This document shows, in pieces, positions 22,046-31,867 of a DNA stretch of 64,000 bases. A program made the position numbers and the translations under genes. Below the pieces are notes generated by a model that did not search any database, had not been told where the DNA came from, and worked only from the letters and a program-made list of their open reading frames with translations. The stretch is from Prionace glauca (taxonomy: Eukaryota > Chordata > Chondrichthyes > Carcharhiniformes > Carcharhinidae). Position 1 is the first letter of the stretch; every line of letters begins with the position of its first letter. The stretch is taken from positions 17,843,059 through 17,907,058 of the forward strand of contig CM075760.1 of NCBI GenBank assembly GCA_037974335.1, in the 5' to 3' direction.

Positions 22046-22369
22046 AGCCACCTCCTCCTCTCCCTCCATCGATCTTTTCCCGATTCTCTCCATTGATCAG
22101 CTTTCAGTAACAGGGCTGTGTAAAGTCAGGAATCAGTGTAGATCACCGGGCAGCTGCTTTAATGTCGGGGCCTTTCTTTCAGAAACACGGATCAGTGAAC
22201 AAATAGACAGACTGAGGGAGCTGGAAGGGAAGCTTCCAGCAAAACTAGGGTCACACAGGAATCAAATACCAAGTTTACACCAGTATTGGGGAGCCAGGCG
22301 GACTTAGTCTCAGCCAGATCCCTTCTTATTGATTGTGTCTTTGTGTCCGGTGTAACACATGGAAATCCG

Positions 22370-22610
22370 TACTTCTGACCTCATGTTGGATGGAATGTGT
22401 CATTGATGAAGCAATAGAAGATTGTTGGTCCCAGAACAGTCCCCTGCCGAACTCCTGCAGTGATATCTCAACTTAGATGTTTGACCTTCAATAACCATTA
22501 CCACCTTGCTTTGTGCTAAATATGACTCCAAACAGAGAAGAATTTCCCTCTGTAACTGATTCACTTGCGTTTTACTCGGGCTCCTCGATCCCACCCTCAT
22601 TCAAATGTTA
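22370..22610 (-). mobile_element. Old LINE fragment (second LINE family)
   Basis: Blocks such as GAACTCCTGCAGTGATATCT, CCATTACCACCTTGCTTTGTGC and GGGCTCCTCGATCCCACCCT match a non-LTR family common in cartilaginous fish, in reverse. A plus-strand fragment of what appears to be the same family is at 44.33-44.83 kb. The match is from memory. Confidence 0.55.
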
Positions 22611-22644
22611 CAGGGGAGGGGAAGGGGGCGGCGGGGAGTAACGT

Positions 22645-22955
22645 GGATGGGCGCTGTGGCACAGTGATTAGCGCCGCTGCCTCATAGTTCAATTCCAGAT
22701 ATGGGTCATTGTGTGTGGAGTTAGCAAGTCCACCCCGTGTCTGCTTGGGTTTCATTGGGTGCTCCTGTTTCCTCCCACAGACCAAAGATGTGCGGGGTCA
22801 GTGGTTTGGCGTGCTAAATTGTCCCTAGTTTCAGGGGGACTAGTTAGGGTAAATACATGTGGTTATGGGGATAGGGCATTGGTGGGACTGCTGCTAGTGC
22901 AGACTCGATGGGCTAAATGGCCTCCTTCTCTACTCTAGGATCCCAATGATTCTGT
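22645..22955 (+). mobile_element. tRNA-derived SINE, diverged
   Basis: Same family as 15.5 kb: GGGCGCTGTGGCACAGTGAT head, GTTTCCTCCCACAGACCAAA body and GACTCGATGGGCTAAATGGC tail, with many substitutions. Confidence 0.8.
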
Positions 22956-23039
22956 TCTTTGATATCAATGACAGTCTCTCTTACGTATGTGAGATTGAAA
23001 GAGTGTGAGAGTGTGCTTGGGTCGATGTTCCAGGGAGGG

Positions 23040-23045
23040 AGGGTG

Positions 23046-23084
<39 letters not shown>

Positions 23085-23490
23085 AAGGGAGGGTAGAGTT
23101 TGTGTGAGCGAGAAAAAAGTGTAAAAAATAGACAGGGTGTATGCGTGAGTGTGAATGAGTGAAATAATTATTGAGAGAACATGTGTCTGTGACAGGTGGA
23201 GTGTTTAAGAGCGATACATTGTGTATACATGTGTGTTTGTGTGTCAGAGATGGAGAGACTGTGTGCGTGTGAGAGAGGTGATGTTTGTGAGAAAGAACGA
23301 TTGAGAGCGCGAGTGTATGTATTTATTTGTAAGTGAGAGAGAGTATGTCGAGCATGAGAGAAAGAGAATGTGTTTGAGAGATGTTAGATGAGAGAACAAG
23401 TAAGTGTGTGTATATATGTGTGCATGTGTGAGAGAATATGAGAGTGTGTATGTGTGTATTTATGTGTGTGAGAGTGTGTGATGTGTGGAA
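23040..23490. repeat. (GT)n microsatellite and GTGTGAGA-rich flank
   Basis: A pure (TG)n run spans about 23048-23081, followed by some 400 bp of TGTGTGTGAGAGA-like sequence. Confidence 0.85.
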
Positions 23491-23749
23491 GCCTCTATCT
23501 GGTTGATACAGTCTGGAAAAACACACTCACTCCACACATACTCACCCACTCGCACAGTAAGTGGGAGTGACAAGTGAACACAATACAGACTGTGGACCAA
23601 TGGCTGGAAAAAAAACATTTAAATCTTTCACAAGTCATTCACAATTAAATAATTTCCTCTTTCCTCAATGAGTGAACCTTGCAAAATTTCACGAAATTTG
23701 AGACAATCCAGGGTAAATTCACCCACAAATTTATTCGCCCACTCATTCA

Positions 23750-24135
23750 CCCTATTCACTCTCTCCATCACTAACAAGCAGTGTCAGCACTGTGTGTATT
23801 ATATACAACATACACTGCAGCAACTCACCAAGGCTCCATAGATTACACTGTCCAAACCCGCTGCCTTTACATCCTAACAGGACAAGGGCAGGAGACATAA
23901 TGAACGCTATCACCTGCAAGCTCCCCTCCAAAACACACACCATCCTGACTTGAAACAATATCTCAATTCATTCATAGTCGTTGGGTCAAAATCCTGGAAC
24001 TTTCTGCCCAAACAGCAGAGTGGATGTTTGCAGCATAAGGACTGCAGTTATTCAAGGATGCTTCATATCAACACTTTCTCAAGGAGCAATTAGGGAAGAT
24101 TAAAAATTCTGGCCGAGCAAATGACACTAAAATGC
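23750..24135 (+). mobile_element. Old LINE 3' fragment
   Basis: CTGCAGCAACTCACCAAGGC, GGACAAGGGCAGGAGACATA, GGGTCAAAATCCTGGAACTT and CTCAAGGAGCAATTAGGGAA are landmarks of a common cartilaginous fish LINE 3' region. An upstream part of the same family is at 33.40-33.86 kb. Confidence 0.65.
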
Positions 24136-24139
24136 CTTT

Positions 24140-27100
24140 AGAAGATTAAAAATAAGATGCAAATGAATTTGACCCTTCAATTGTTAAACTAAACAGTTCA
24201 GTGGCTGCTGTAGTACGAACACAACATAATACATCTCACTTTGTATTTGTTCATCGAACATTCCCAAGGCCGGTACATCACTGCTTAAAAATCACCCACT
24301 TCTCCCTCTACAGTCTGATGTTTCTGCTTCTCTGATGGTCACAATATGCTTCAGGGATCTCATTTCTGAGAAGCTGAGTCAAATATCAAGTCAAACTGTC
24401 TCATTCCTCAGAGATACAAGTTTCTTGAAGAAATAAATCAAATTTCAGTTCCCGAAATACTGCAGAAGGGGCCAGAAGGTTTATAACCAGTCAGACAGAT
24501 TCCTGGTCCCAACACAGTGACCACGCGTACAGAAACAGAACAGACACAAACAGTGCAACAGCCGAGTTCCCGGCAGAAAGATCTGTTCAATCTGTAAACT
24601 TCATTCAAACTGTTGGATTCTCATTGATCAATGGTCAACTTACAACAACAGAAAACCAATTACCTATTTTAAATGAAACGGATTTTCATTTGAAAATTTT
24701 TTAAAAAATCCCTTGACTTTTAATTATTTACCTCTATCTGTATCACCTCTCGTAAAGGTGTAATTTCGCTGAAAATGAGCAATCAAAAATATAAGTTTCA
24801 GGACAGTCCAATGTCCCTCACAGAGATGCTGTAACATTATAAGAATTAAACAAACATGGAAGCATTAACGTTGAAAACCATTACACGATTCGAACTAATT
24901 TCTTAATTAAATGTAGTCAACGCAATAATCAAGGCAAAATATTTTATCCAGCTGAGCCGAGCCGAGTAAAGAAATGTTTTGTTTCTGAATTCATTTCTGA
25001 TATAATTAAATATTCTTGAAAACGGATGATATTTTGTACACCAGTGCAGTATTCAAGGTCTTTTGTTTTGAATTAATTAGCACCAATATTATATTGTGTT
25101 ATTGTTAATTGGCAGTTAGTTCTCCTGTTACTGGTTTGTGCTCCGTAATAAAATCAGTTTTCAATCATTCAAAACGTGTCTTTGCCTCGAACATTGTGAA
25201 GTAATAAGGTTCCAATTAAATCTTAAACAATAAACTTCAAATTACTGAATGGAAATATTCAGACATCTGAAATTCATTTGCTAAAATCGAATCACGTTAT
25301 AATATTTTTCATTTCATGTTTTACTCCCAATGCCTTATTATAACCTACAAACGTGTTAAAATGCATGCTTCTGTATTTGTATTTGCTGTAACGACCTGGC
25401 AGTTTGAGATCAATGAAACCGCTTCTTAGATGGAATAATTTGGACCATCCATATAATTTACTTACTGAAAATATTGATTAATTTAAGAAGATCTGAATAA
25501 AACAGTGAAAAATTCAATGAGGACAATTGATTCAAATCCTCTGCGACATTGATAAATGATGCACAAAATAAGTCAAGGCTTTTTCTTCAGTATAATATTT
25601 AATAAGAATTAAACATAACGCTCCAATAGAATCGATTCTTCTATCCTGTCATTTTTTTCATCTTTATTCAACATTTATTCTGTTTTCAGCAGTAATGGAG
25701 CCATGATGTTATTATTAAGCGTAGAACAAATATTACTATTATAATATTTGTATATAAATTAATCTTTTTGAAGATTCATGGACTAACTTGTCAATCTCTA
25801 TCCCGTTTCTGTTGACACTTACAACAATTCAAACACCATTAATTGAACAATTGTTTCGTGTCAGCGAATTCCACCTGTCAAGTTTATTCAAAATGTGGGA
25901 TTCTTAGTGGTCAATTGTCAAATTACAACAAAGAATCAATAACTATTTTTAAATTAAACCGATAAAAATTTCAAAATCCCCTTCGACTTTTAACTACCTG
26001 TACCTCTCTGTCTTAAATCTAGAAACTTGGGCATAATTTTTTCTTCTCTAAAATGAGCACATCTAATGTAACAGATTCAGGGTAGTGTAATGTCCCCAGC
26101 AGAGATATAGTGATGCAGTAAGAATTATAATTCATGTTTTATTTTAATCTGCAACAATTAGTTAACATGTCTAAAATGCCCTGGCGTGCATTTATTTTTG
26201 ATACTTGTTTGTTTTATCCTGAAAATAATTTTTAAACGTAGTTTGTTTTTTTTTGTTCATTTAGCTGGAAAAAGTACAACCGCTCAGGATCACGGTGCTC
26301 AAAAAATACAGAAGCAATTGAGAAACACCAAACCATTCCAAAAATTTTGAGATGACATCAGTGATTAATTACCTTGTCATCCAACTACAAATGAATTGGA
26401 AGGAATGCTGTGCCTCCACAGAAAGAATGTAATAATCGGACACAAAAATACTAAATAGTCACGTCTTCGTCTCTAAAATTCGTATTTAAGTGAAAGCGAA
26501 CTTCAGTGCGATATAACAATTAATGCAAAGTATCTTGATGAACTGAGCACTGCTGTGGAAACAGATTGGTATCATTGAAACAGTTTCCGGAACTATCACA
26601 AAATATTTCCAGCCGAAAAACATTTCTGGTCATGTTAGTTGTGTGCAAAGCACAGCAGAACAGAAGGGATTAATGAATAATGATATTAATATAAAATACC
26701 CTTTGGTGAACATGGAGTTATATTACCGATTTAAAAATATTTAATTTATATTAATTTTATGATTAAATTTGTTAATGAGAAGTCTTTAGTTGCAGCAACG
26801 ACGTGGTGTCCCGATGAACGTTGTATGTTATGATTTGTTTTAATTTGTAAACGTTAGTTTAACTTTAATTAAAAATGCTGTAATATGTTTATTTTTTTCC
26901 CAAAACCTGCCTGTTTTCTCCCTGCAAGGATTTTCAAACTCAAAGATTGTTTGCATTCAACCAGAAAACATGTAACAACTCAGTGCCACCGAGTTGAAAC
27001 AATGCAGAAACACCAAACCATTTCACGCATTTTAACATTCATAGCGACCGAACCACAGAACCTCCTCAACAGAAACACACCAAAACACATCACTGAGGGA

Positions 27101-28280
27101 ATGAATCTGTTGAATGTATCCATTCAATAAAATCAGAAATATCATTGAAAGGAAATCTCAACATCCAATCCGGCAAACCATCTCGTCAACAAATATATGA
27201 ATGTCTAAACTAAACAACAATCTGGAATAAGAGCAACAGCATAGCGAGGAGGTGAAATATATCCAACAAATTAACATTGACACTTTACCACATTCTATTC
27301 ATATTGGGTCATATTTCAAAAAGATTTCAAACAAATTTAAACATTTAGCTGAAGCTGAGGTAAAAATATTTTACCCCAATGTTTTTGGGGTAAAACATTG
27401 CATGTACCCCAAATTAGGAATGCAGTGGCAAATTATGTTTTGGACGAGTGGCGTAAACGGTGGTTTCATTTAACCAGTAATTATCCGTTACGATTTTAAA
27501 AAAAGTACAAATACAATAAAGCCTGCCTGATTTCTTTGTGCAGGCACAGTCAAATAGTTTAAAACCCGCAGACTTTGTATTCGATCACAAAGTGTATAAC
27601 AGCTCAGTATCACGGACTGTGAACAATGCAGAATCGCCAAACCATTTCACAAATTTCACTTCTTCAAAGTCACCCAGACAGACAATCTCCTCATCAGAAG
27701 AATACATCACTGAGGGACTGAACCCCGGTTCATGCAGAAACAGCTCAATTCTACAAACAGTTTCAACAGAATCAAATTTCACATTGGCGGAAAACCTCAA
27801 TTTAAAATCCAGCCAATCCGCCCATCACTAAAGTAACTAATAATTAAACTGAGCACAGCAATAACATAACAAAACCTGCATTGTGATTAAGCCGAACATG
27901 TTCAAAGCATTAATGCAGAAACATTAACATATTTTGTTAAGATTGGGTTAGATTTCAAACACATGTGCAGTAGATGGTGCAACTCGCAGCCAATAGATTT
28001 CGCCGAGGTTAAACATTGCAGAAACGCCGAAACAAAAGGAAAGCATTTAATGTAACCCGGACAAACCATGTCCTCAGCAGATAAACACAAAATCACAACA
28101 AGAGACTGAATTCACCTTTTATCAATTAACCCCAATTTAAGCAGGGCCACCTGAAACATTGTAAAGATTTTCAGCGCGGAATCCACCAAACCACATTTCA
28201 GTGAACAAGTGGATTAATAAAATCGAGAAAAATATAAAATAAAAACTCAAATAAAACACTGACTAAATAAATGCATAGAT
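24140..28280. repeat. J-proximal intron: AT-rich, ancient direct duplications
   Basis: The 4 kb next to JH carry no gene. Two diverged direct copies of about 260 bp lie at 24580-24850 and 25865-26115 (shared AACAGAGATG..AAGAATTA order). A second unit, marked by CACCAAACCATT and by CATCACTGAGGGA, recurs at about 26280, 26990, 27640 and weakly at 28020. The array looks like an old tandem expansion. An exact octamer ATGCAAAT is at 24157-24164. A 10-bp perfect inverted repeat TTTACCCCAA / TTGGGGTAAA lies near 27369-27393. Confidence 0.6.
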
Positions 28281-28285
28281 CTTAC

Positions 28286-28333
28286 CTGCAGTCACCGTCA
28301 CCATGGTCCCTTGTCCCCAGTAGCCCATAGCGT
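28286..28333 (-). CDS. JH segment
   Basis: The 48-bp segment encodes AMGYWGQGTMVTVTA, with the conserved W-G-x-G motif and a standard framework 4. It ends after the first base of a codon at donor GTAAGATC (from 28285). The leftover G joins CG at the start of C1 to make Ala, so the J-C splice is in frame. The next exon is 14.5 kb away. Confidence 0.95.
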
Positions 28334-28372
28334 CACAGTGTCACATTCTCTGGGCTGGGCCACACAATAACT
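28334..28372 (-). promoter_or_regulatory. JH 5' recombination signal, 23-bp spacer
   Basis: Minus strand: nonamer AGTTATTGT (28364-28372), 23-bp spacer, heptamer CACTGTG (28334-28340). The nonamer has two changes from consensus. It pairs only with a 12-type signal, here D2. Confidence 0.9.
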
Positions 28373-28698
28373 ATCCCTGCACAAAATAGACAGAAATCCA
28401 TCAGTATTTAAACAAAATCACAAGCCAGAGGGAATGTAAATCATTGCATTTTTCAAATTATTACTATCCTGGTGGATACCGTTCGCTCAACATAAATAAC
28501 CTTAATGTTTTGTATTTCACAGAGGATCACATGATCAAGTTATTGAAAACAGCAACTGATAATCAAATCGTTATCATAAATTTTTCATATTAATTCTCGC
28601 TATTTGTGTAGTGCTGGGATATAAATTATACAACACTGTAATTAATGTTGAATTGTAAAACAAAGCACTGACCCAGACTCGGTCAATTAGCGCTGAAG

Positions 28699-28726
28699 GG
28701 TTTTTGCATTGACAGTAACTGTTGTG
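28699..28726 (-). promoter_or_regulatory. D2 3' recombination signal, 12-bp spacer, weak heptamer
   Basis: Heptamer CACAACA (28720-28726), 12-bp spacer, nonamer GCAAAAACC (28699-28707). The first CACA of the heptamer is kept but the last three bases deviate, while the nonamer is nearly ideal. This probably lowers D2-to-J joining efficiency without abolishing it. Confidence 0.78.
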
Positions 28727-28738
28727 CCATCCATATAT
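28727..28738 (-). other. D2 segment (12 bp)
   Basis: The core ATATATGGATGG lies between two signals that both have 12-bp spacers. All three frames are open (for example IYGW). Such a 12-12 D2 fits between the 22-type signal of D1 and the 23-type signal of JH. The 3' heptamer is weak, so the exact border on that side is slightly less certain. Confidence 0.83.
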
Positions 28739-28766
28739 CACAGTGAAACACAGCATGTCAAATACT
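28739..28766 (-). promoter_or_regulatory. D2 5' recombination signal, 12-bp spacer
   Basis: Minus strand: nonamer AGTATTTGA (28758-28766), 12-bp spacer, perfect heptamer CACTGTG (28739-28745). The nonamer departs from GGTTTTTGT at three positions. Confidence 0.83.
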
Positions 28767-29046
28767 GTGCCCGCCTGCTCTGTGAAAAATCTGATTCTGC
28801 TTCATCCAAGTGCGAATGAGTGAGTTATTTCAGCTTGACCTGGTCATTATTTTTATAAAGGGTATCGGATTGTTTTTAAACCCTCTGTGTAGATTGAGCA
28901 TGTCGGTCAATATCGATTTTATGGAAACAGTTTTAAACCTAATCACAAACTAATATTACGTCCACACATTATTTCTTTGAAGCCTCGTTTACTTTGGAAA
29001 TCCTGCTGTGGTACTGATTACCGACTTGAGCAATGTCTTTCCATGA

Positions 29047-29084
29047 GGTTTTTGTATGAGGATGTCGCTGTGCTCAGCACTGTG
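29047..29084 (-). promoter_or_regulatory. D1 3' recombination signal, 22-bp spacer
   Basis: Heptamer CACAGTG (29078-29084), 22-bp spacer, nonamer ACAAAAACC (29047-29055), both perfect consensus. The 22-bp spacer behaves as a 23 type and should pair with the 12-bp signal 5' of D2. Confidence 0.92.
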
Positions 29085-29098
29085 ACCCCCTGTAGCAT
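29085..29098 (-). other. D1 segment (14 bp)
   Basis: The coding core reads ATGCTACAGGGGGT in transcription orientation and has no stop in any frame. It is flanked by perfect CACTGTG and CACAGTG heptamers. The 5' signal has a 12-bp spacer and the 3' signal a 22-bp spacer, so it accepts VH on one side and D2 on the other. It supplies part of CDR3. Confidence 0.92.
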
Positions 29099-29126
29099 CA
29101 CAGTGACACACACCCGCACAAAAACT
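29099..29126 (-). promoter_or_regulatory. D1 5' recombination signal, 12-bp spacer
   Basis: Read on the minus strand: nonamer AGTTTTTGT (29118-29126), 12-bp spacer, heptamer CACTGTG (29099-29105). Both motifs are near consensus. It is the 12 partner of the VH 23 signal. Confidence 0.92.
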
Positions 29127-29477
29127 GCACTCACTCTCTGTTCAGCACTGCCGCTCAATATTTACTTCAAATAGTATTCCGAATGTAATTTACAATTTAT
29201 GCAGCTGTGTACAAAAAAACACAATCTAGAAACACCTCCTCCAAGTATCAGAAATAGTAAAACGAGCATTATATCCAGCTGAAACAGTAAATATAAACAG
29301 AGTGAAAATCTCAGCTCATTATGTCTGTGTGTTTTACTGATTTAATGTTTAATTTTCACTACGTTAGGTTTGTCAGAAGTGGTTGTGTCTTGGTTTTGAT
29401 CACTGACGCTATTATTTTATTTAAAACAGATACTGACCTTCAGGTTAAGATGGAAGTTGCTGAATTCCCTCTCAGGC

Positions 29478-29516
29478 TGTTCTTGTTCGGGTCCATCCCT
29501 CGTTCCTCTCGCTGTG
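29478..29516 (-). promoter_or_regulatory. VH 3' recombination signal, 23-bp spacer
   Basis: In transcription orientation the heptamer is CACAGCG (29510-29516), followed by a spacer of exactly 23 bp and nonamer ACAAGAACA (29478-29486). The heptamer differs from CACAGTG at one position but keeps the essential CAC. RAG1/RAG2 would cut at the heptamer border. By the 12/23 rule this site pairs with the 12-bp signal 5' of D1. Confidence 0.93.
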
Positions 29517-29821
29517 TTTTCTTGCACAGTAATAGATGGCGGTGTCTTCGGTCTTCAGCCTCGTCATCTCCAAAGAGAAGATGTTGTTTGAAGTGTCTTT
29601 GGACGCAGTAAATCGATCCTTAATCGCTGGGGCGTAGTGGTTGTTGGATGAACTATAGTACCACACCAGCCTCTCCAACCCCTGCCCGGGAACTTGCCGG
29701 ACCCAATTCATGTCATAGATGCCAAGATTGAACCCGCTGGTTTTACAGATCAGTTTCAGGGAGCCTCCGGGACGCCCGGTCTCTGCCTCTGGCTGGGTCA
29801 ACACAACATCCGACTGGACAC
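29517..29821 (-). CDS. VH exon, apparently functional
   Basis: The exon follows acceptor ...TTTTTACAG and encodes the end of the leader and one V domain. Mature framework 1 begins near [18 protein letters not shown]. It has the first conserved Cys (LICKTSG), the framework 2 Trp ([13 protein letters not shown]), framework 3 ([12 protein letters not shown]), the TEDTAIYYC block with the second Cys, and ends CARK directly at the recombination signal. No stop or shift is visible. The domain pairs with a light chain V domain to form the antigen site. A decayed paralogue lies at about 39.37-39.87 kb. Confidence 0.95.
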
Positions 29822-29957
29822 CTGTAAAAATAGATCAAAAACCCCGAGGATTAATCCTGGTGAAATGACTGCTGACTCTGGAACAGTCCAGAGAGAGAGA
29901 CTAACACTGAGACAGTAACAGTGAGAGACTTGAACAATAGTGATAATAAATACTCAC

Positions 29958-30003
29958 CAGATAAGAAAGTCAGCAACAAACTGAGAGAAATGGCGGACCA
30001 CAT
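29958..30003 (-). CDS. IgM heavy chain leader exon
   Basis: This exon encodes the signal peptide start MWSAISLSLLLTFLSG, which is hydrophobic and Leu-rich and directs the heavy chain into the endoplasmic reticulum. The ATG at 30001-30003 is the first one after the TATA-like box. The exon ends after the first base of a glycine codon at a strong donor (GTGAGTAT, from 29957). The 136-bp leader intron then runs to an acceptor at 29822. The size, phase and short intron are those of Ig V leader exons. Confidence 0.92.
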
Positions 30004-30059
30004 CTTTCTGGTGATTTGGGGGAAATGGTTGTGACAGGAACTCAGTGAACAAACCAGCT

Positions 30060-30166
30060 CCTGGACTGTTGGATTCCGGTCCCAGTGAGCGGTATTTAAA
30101 TACCCGGCAGAAGGGGGCGGCTTTCCAGGCGCCGCCTGTTGATTCCCTGCTGGAAACGGCGCCTGG
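30060..30166 (-). promoter_or_regulatory. VH promoter: TATA-like palindrome and GC-rich inverted repeat, no octamer
   Basis: A palindromic TATTTAAATA (30093-30102) lies 90-99 bp upstream of the leader ATG, which puts transcription start near 30065. Further upstream are a GC-box-like run (30114-30120) and a 9-bp inverted repeat CCAGGCGCC / GGCGCCTGG at 30125-30133 and 30158-30166. I found no ATGCAAAT octamer within 200 bp. That agrees with reports that elasmobranch VH promoters lack the mammalian octamer. The start site is inferred. Confidence 0.7.
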
Positions 30167-30956
30167 ATCCACGTCCCACCCTCCACACCCCCAACAGAAT
30201 GGACTCGGAGATTTACAATAGATTAATATTAAAATAGGCATTTTATCTGTATCAGGATATTTGTTTGACTAAAATGTTCACTGTAATGTCCCCATTATTT
30301 CTGGCGGTGATATTACAGTTCATCATTTATTTATTGAAATAACTCATTCCATTGTAAATATGGTGATTTTATTACCACACCCCCAACAAGAAAATAAATC
30401 TGAAAATGATGAAATAACATTTTGGAACATTAGACAATTTTGCAACAATTCCGTGTCTCTGCCACATTATAATAATAAAGCACAATTTATCAGAAGAAAT
30501 GCCATCGAATTCCGTAACTAACCGTGTAAAATATACAAAGTGATTCTATTTACAGTGTGGATGGCTATCACTGTACAAGTTGGGTTTGGAGATGAGAAGA
30601 AACTCTGACACAATACAATGTTTCTCCTTATATTTTCAAACTGTCCCAATCTCGAAGACAGGCCTTTGAAAATAATGAGGATCCCAACCTGATAATTAAA
30701 TAGTAAGTTGACAGAGAAACATAAAATTAAATTGTTTTTTGACGCAGAAGTTAATGAATTGGAACGGACTTGGAGATCATTAAAGTTCTCCTTCAGTATC
30801 CAGGTCATTGCAGCTGATTCTAATGGCCACCGGCTGTCTAACATTTGCTGGTATTGGGAACACACATCGCACATTGCACAGTGTCACAAGAATAAATGTT
30901 TTATCTTCCACTGAATCAGGTTATGAACTGATCATTTCTCTACTCATTGGCAGCTA

Positions 30957-31745
30957 TAAGACATAAGACATAAGAAATAGGAGCAGGAGTAGGCCATCTG
31001 GCCCTTCGAGCCTGCCCTTCCATTCAATAAGATCATGGCTGATCTGTCGTGACTCAGCTCCACCTTCCCGCCCTCTCCCCATAACCCTTAATCCCCTCTT
31101 TATCAAAAACCCATCAACCCGTTTCTTAAAAATATTTAGCGAGGCAGCCTCCACCACTTCAACGGGCAGAGAATTCCAGAGATTCACCACCCTTTGAGTG
31201 AAGAAGTTCCTCCTCAACTCTGTTCTAAACCGCCCCCCCTTTATCTTGAGGCTGTGCCCCCTAGTCCTACTTGTCCTTTTTGAGCAGGAAGAGTCTCTCC
31301 ACCTCTATCCTATCCATCCCATTCATCATCTTATATGTCTCAATGAGATCTCCCCTCATTCTTCTAAACTCTAACGAGAACAAGCCTAGTTTATTCAGCC
31401 TCTCCTCATAGCTCAATCCCCTCAACTCCGGTATCAGCCCAGTAAACCTCCTCTGCACTCCCTCCAGGGCCAAAATATCCTTGCGCAGTTGCGGCGCCCA
31501 AAACTGCACACAGTACTCCAGCTGCGGCCTAACCAATACCCTATACAGCTGCAGCAAGACCTCCCTACTTTTATATTCAATCCCCCTCGCTATGAAGGCC
31601 AGCATCCCATTCGCCTTCCTGACCACCTGCTGCACCTGCAAGCTGGGTTTTTGCGACTCATGCACAAGGACCACAAGGCCATCGCTTTCCCATTTTATTG
31701 AGAAATTGTTGCCGAGAGGAACTCTTGAGAGGAACTCTTGAGAGG
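30957..31745 (-). mobile_element. CR1-type LINE 3' fragment, subfamily with GGAGTAGGCC tail
   Basis: On the minus strand it encodes QVVRKANGMLAFIARGIEYK, LEYCVQFWAPQLRKD, LEGVQRRFTGLIPELRG and IETYKMMNGMDRIE, then the tail with GGGCAGGCTCGAAGGGCCAG and TCCTATTTCTTATGTCTTAT. It is truncated in the C-terminal third of ORF2. It interrupts copy A of the duplication. A closely similar copy is at 36.17 kb. Confidence 0.92.
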
Positions 31746-31785
31746 AACTCTTGAGAGGAACGCTATGAGAGGAACTCTTCAATAA
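31735..31785. repeat. Short tandem repeat GAGAGGAACTCTT
   Basis: Four to five near-identical copies of the 13-bp unit follow each other at the truncated end of the LINE fragment at 30.96-31.74 kb (about 31717-31770). Confidence 0.75.
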
Positions 31786-31867
31786 CAGAAATCAGATTAT
31801 ACTGTACAATAGAGCACACTGCTAATCTGGTACAAGAGACGCTGCTGTTTCAATAGGGCGCAGAACT

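Larger units (their letters stand above)
2650..30105 (-). other. Complete germline IgM heavy-chain cluster (VH-D1-D2-JH-C1-C2-C3-C4-TM)
   Basis: This is one transcription unit encoding a shark-type IgM heavy chain, secreted or membrane-bound. In order on the minus strand I see a TATA-like promoter, leader, VH, two D segments, JH, four Ig constant exons, a secretory tail and two membrane exons. No stop or frameshift is visible in any exon. Constant-exon junctions are all phase 1, so each first codon is split after one base. The V, D1, D2 and J elements lie about 350-420 bp apart, as is usual for elasmobranch clusters. The J-C intron (14.5 kb) is long for this gene type and is filled with repeats. 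Four constant domains and the mu-like tail argue against IgW and IgNAR. The locus is unrearranged. Confidence 0.95.
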
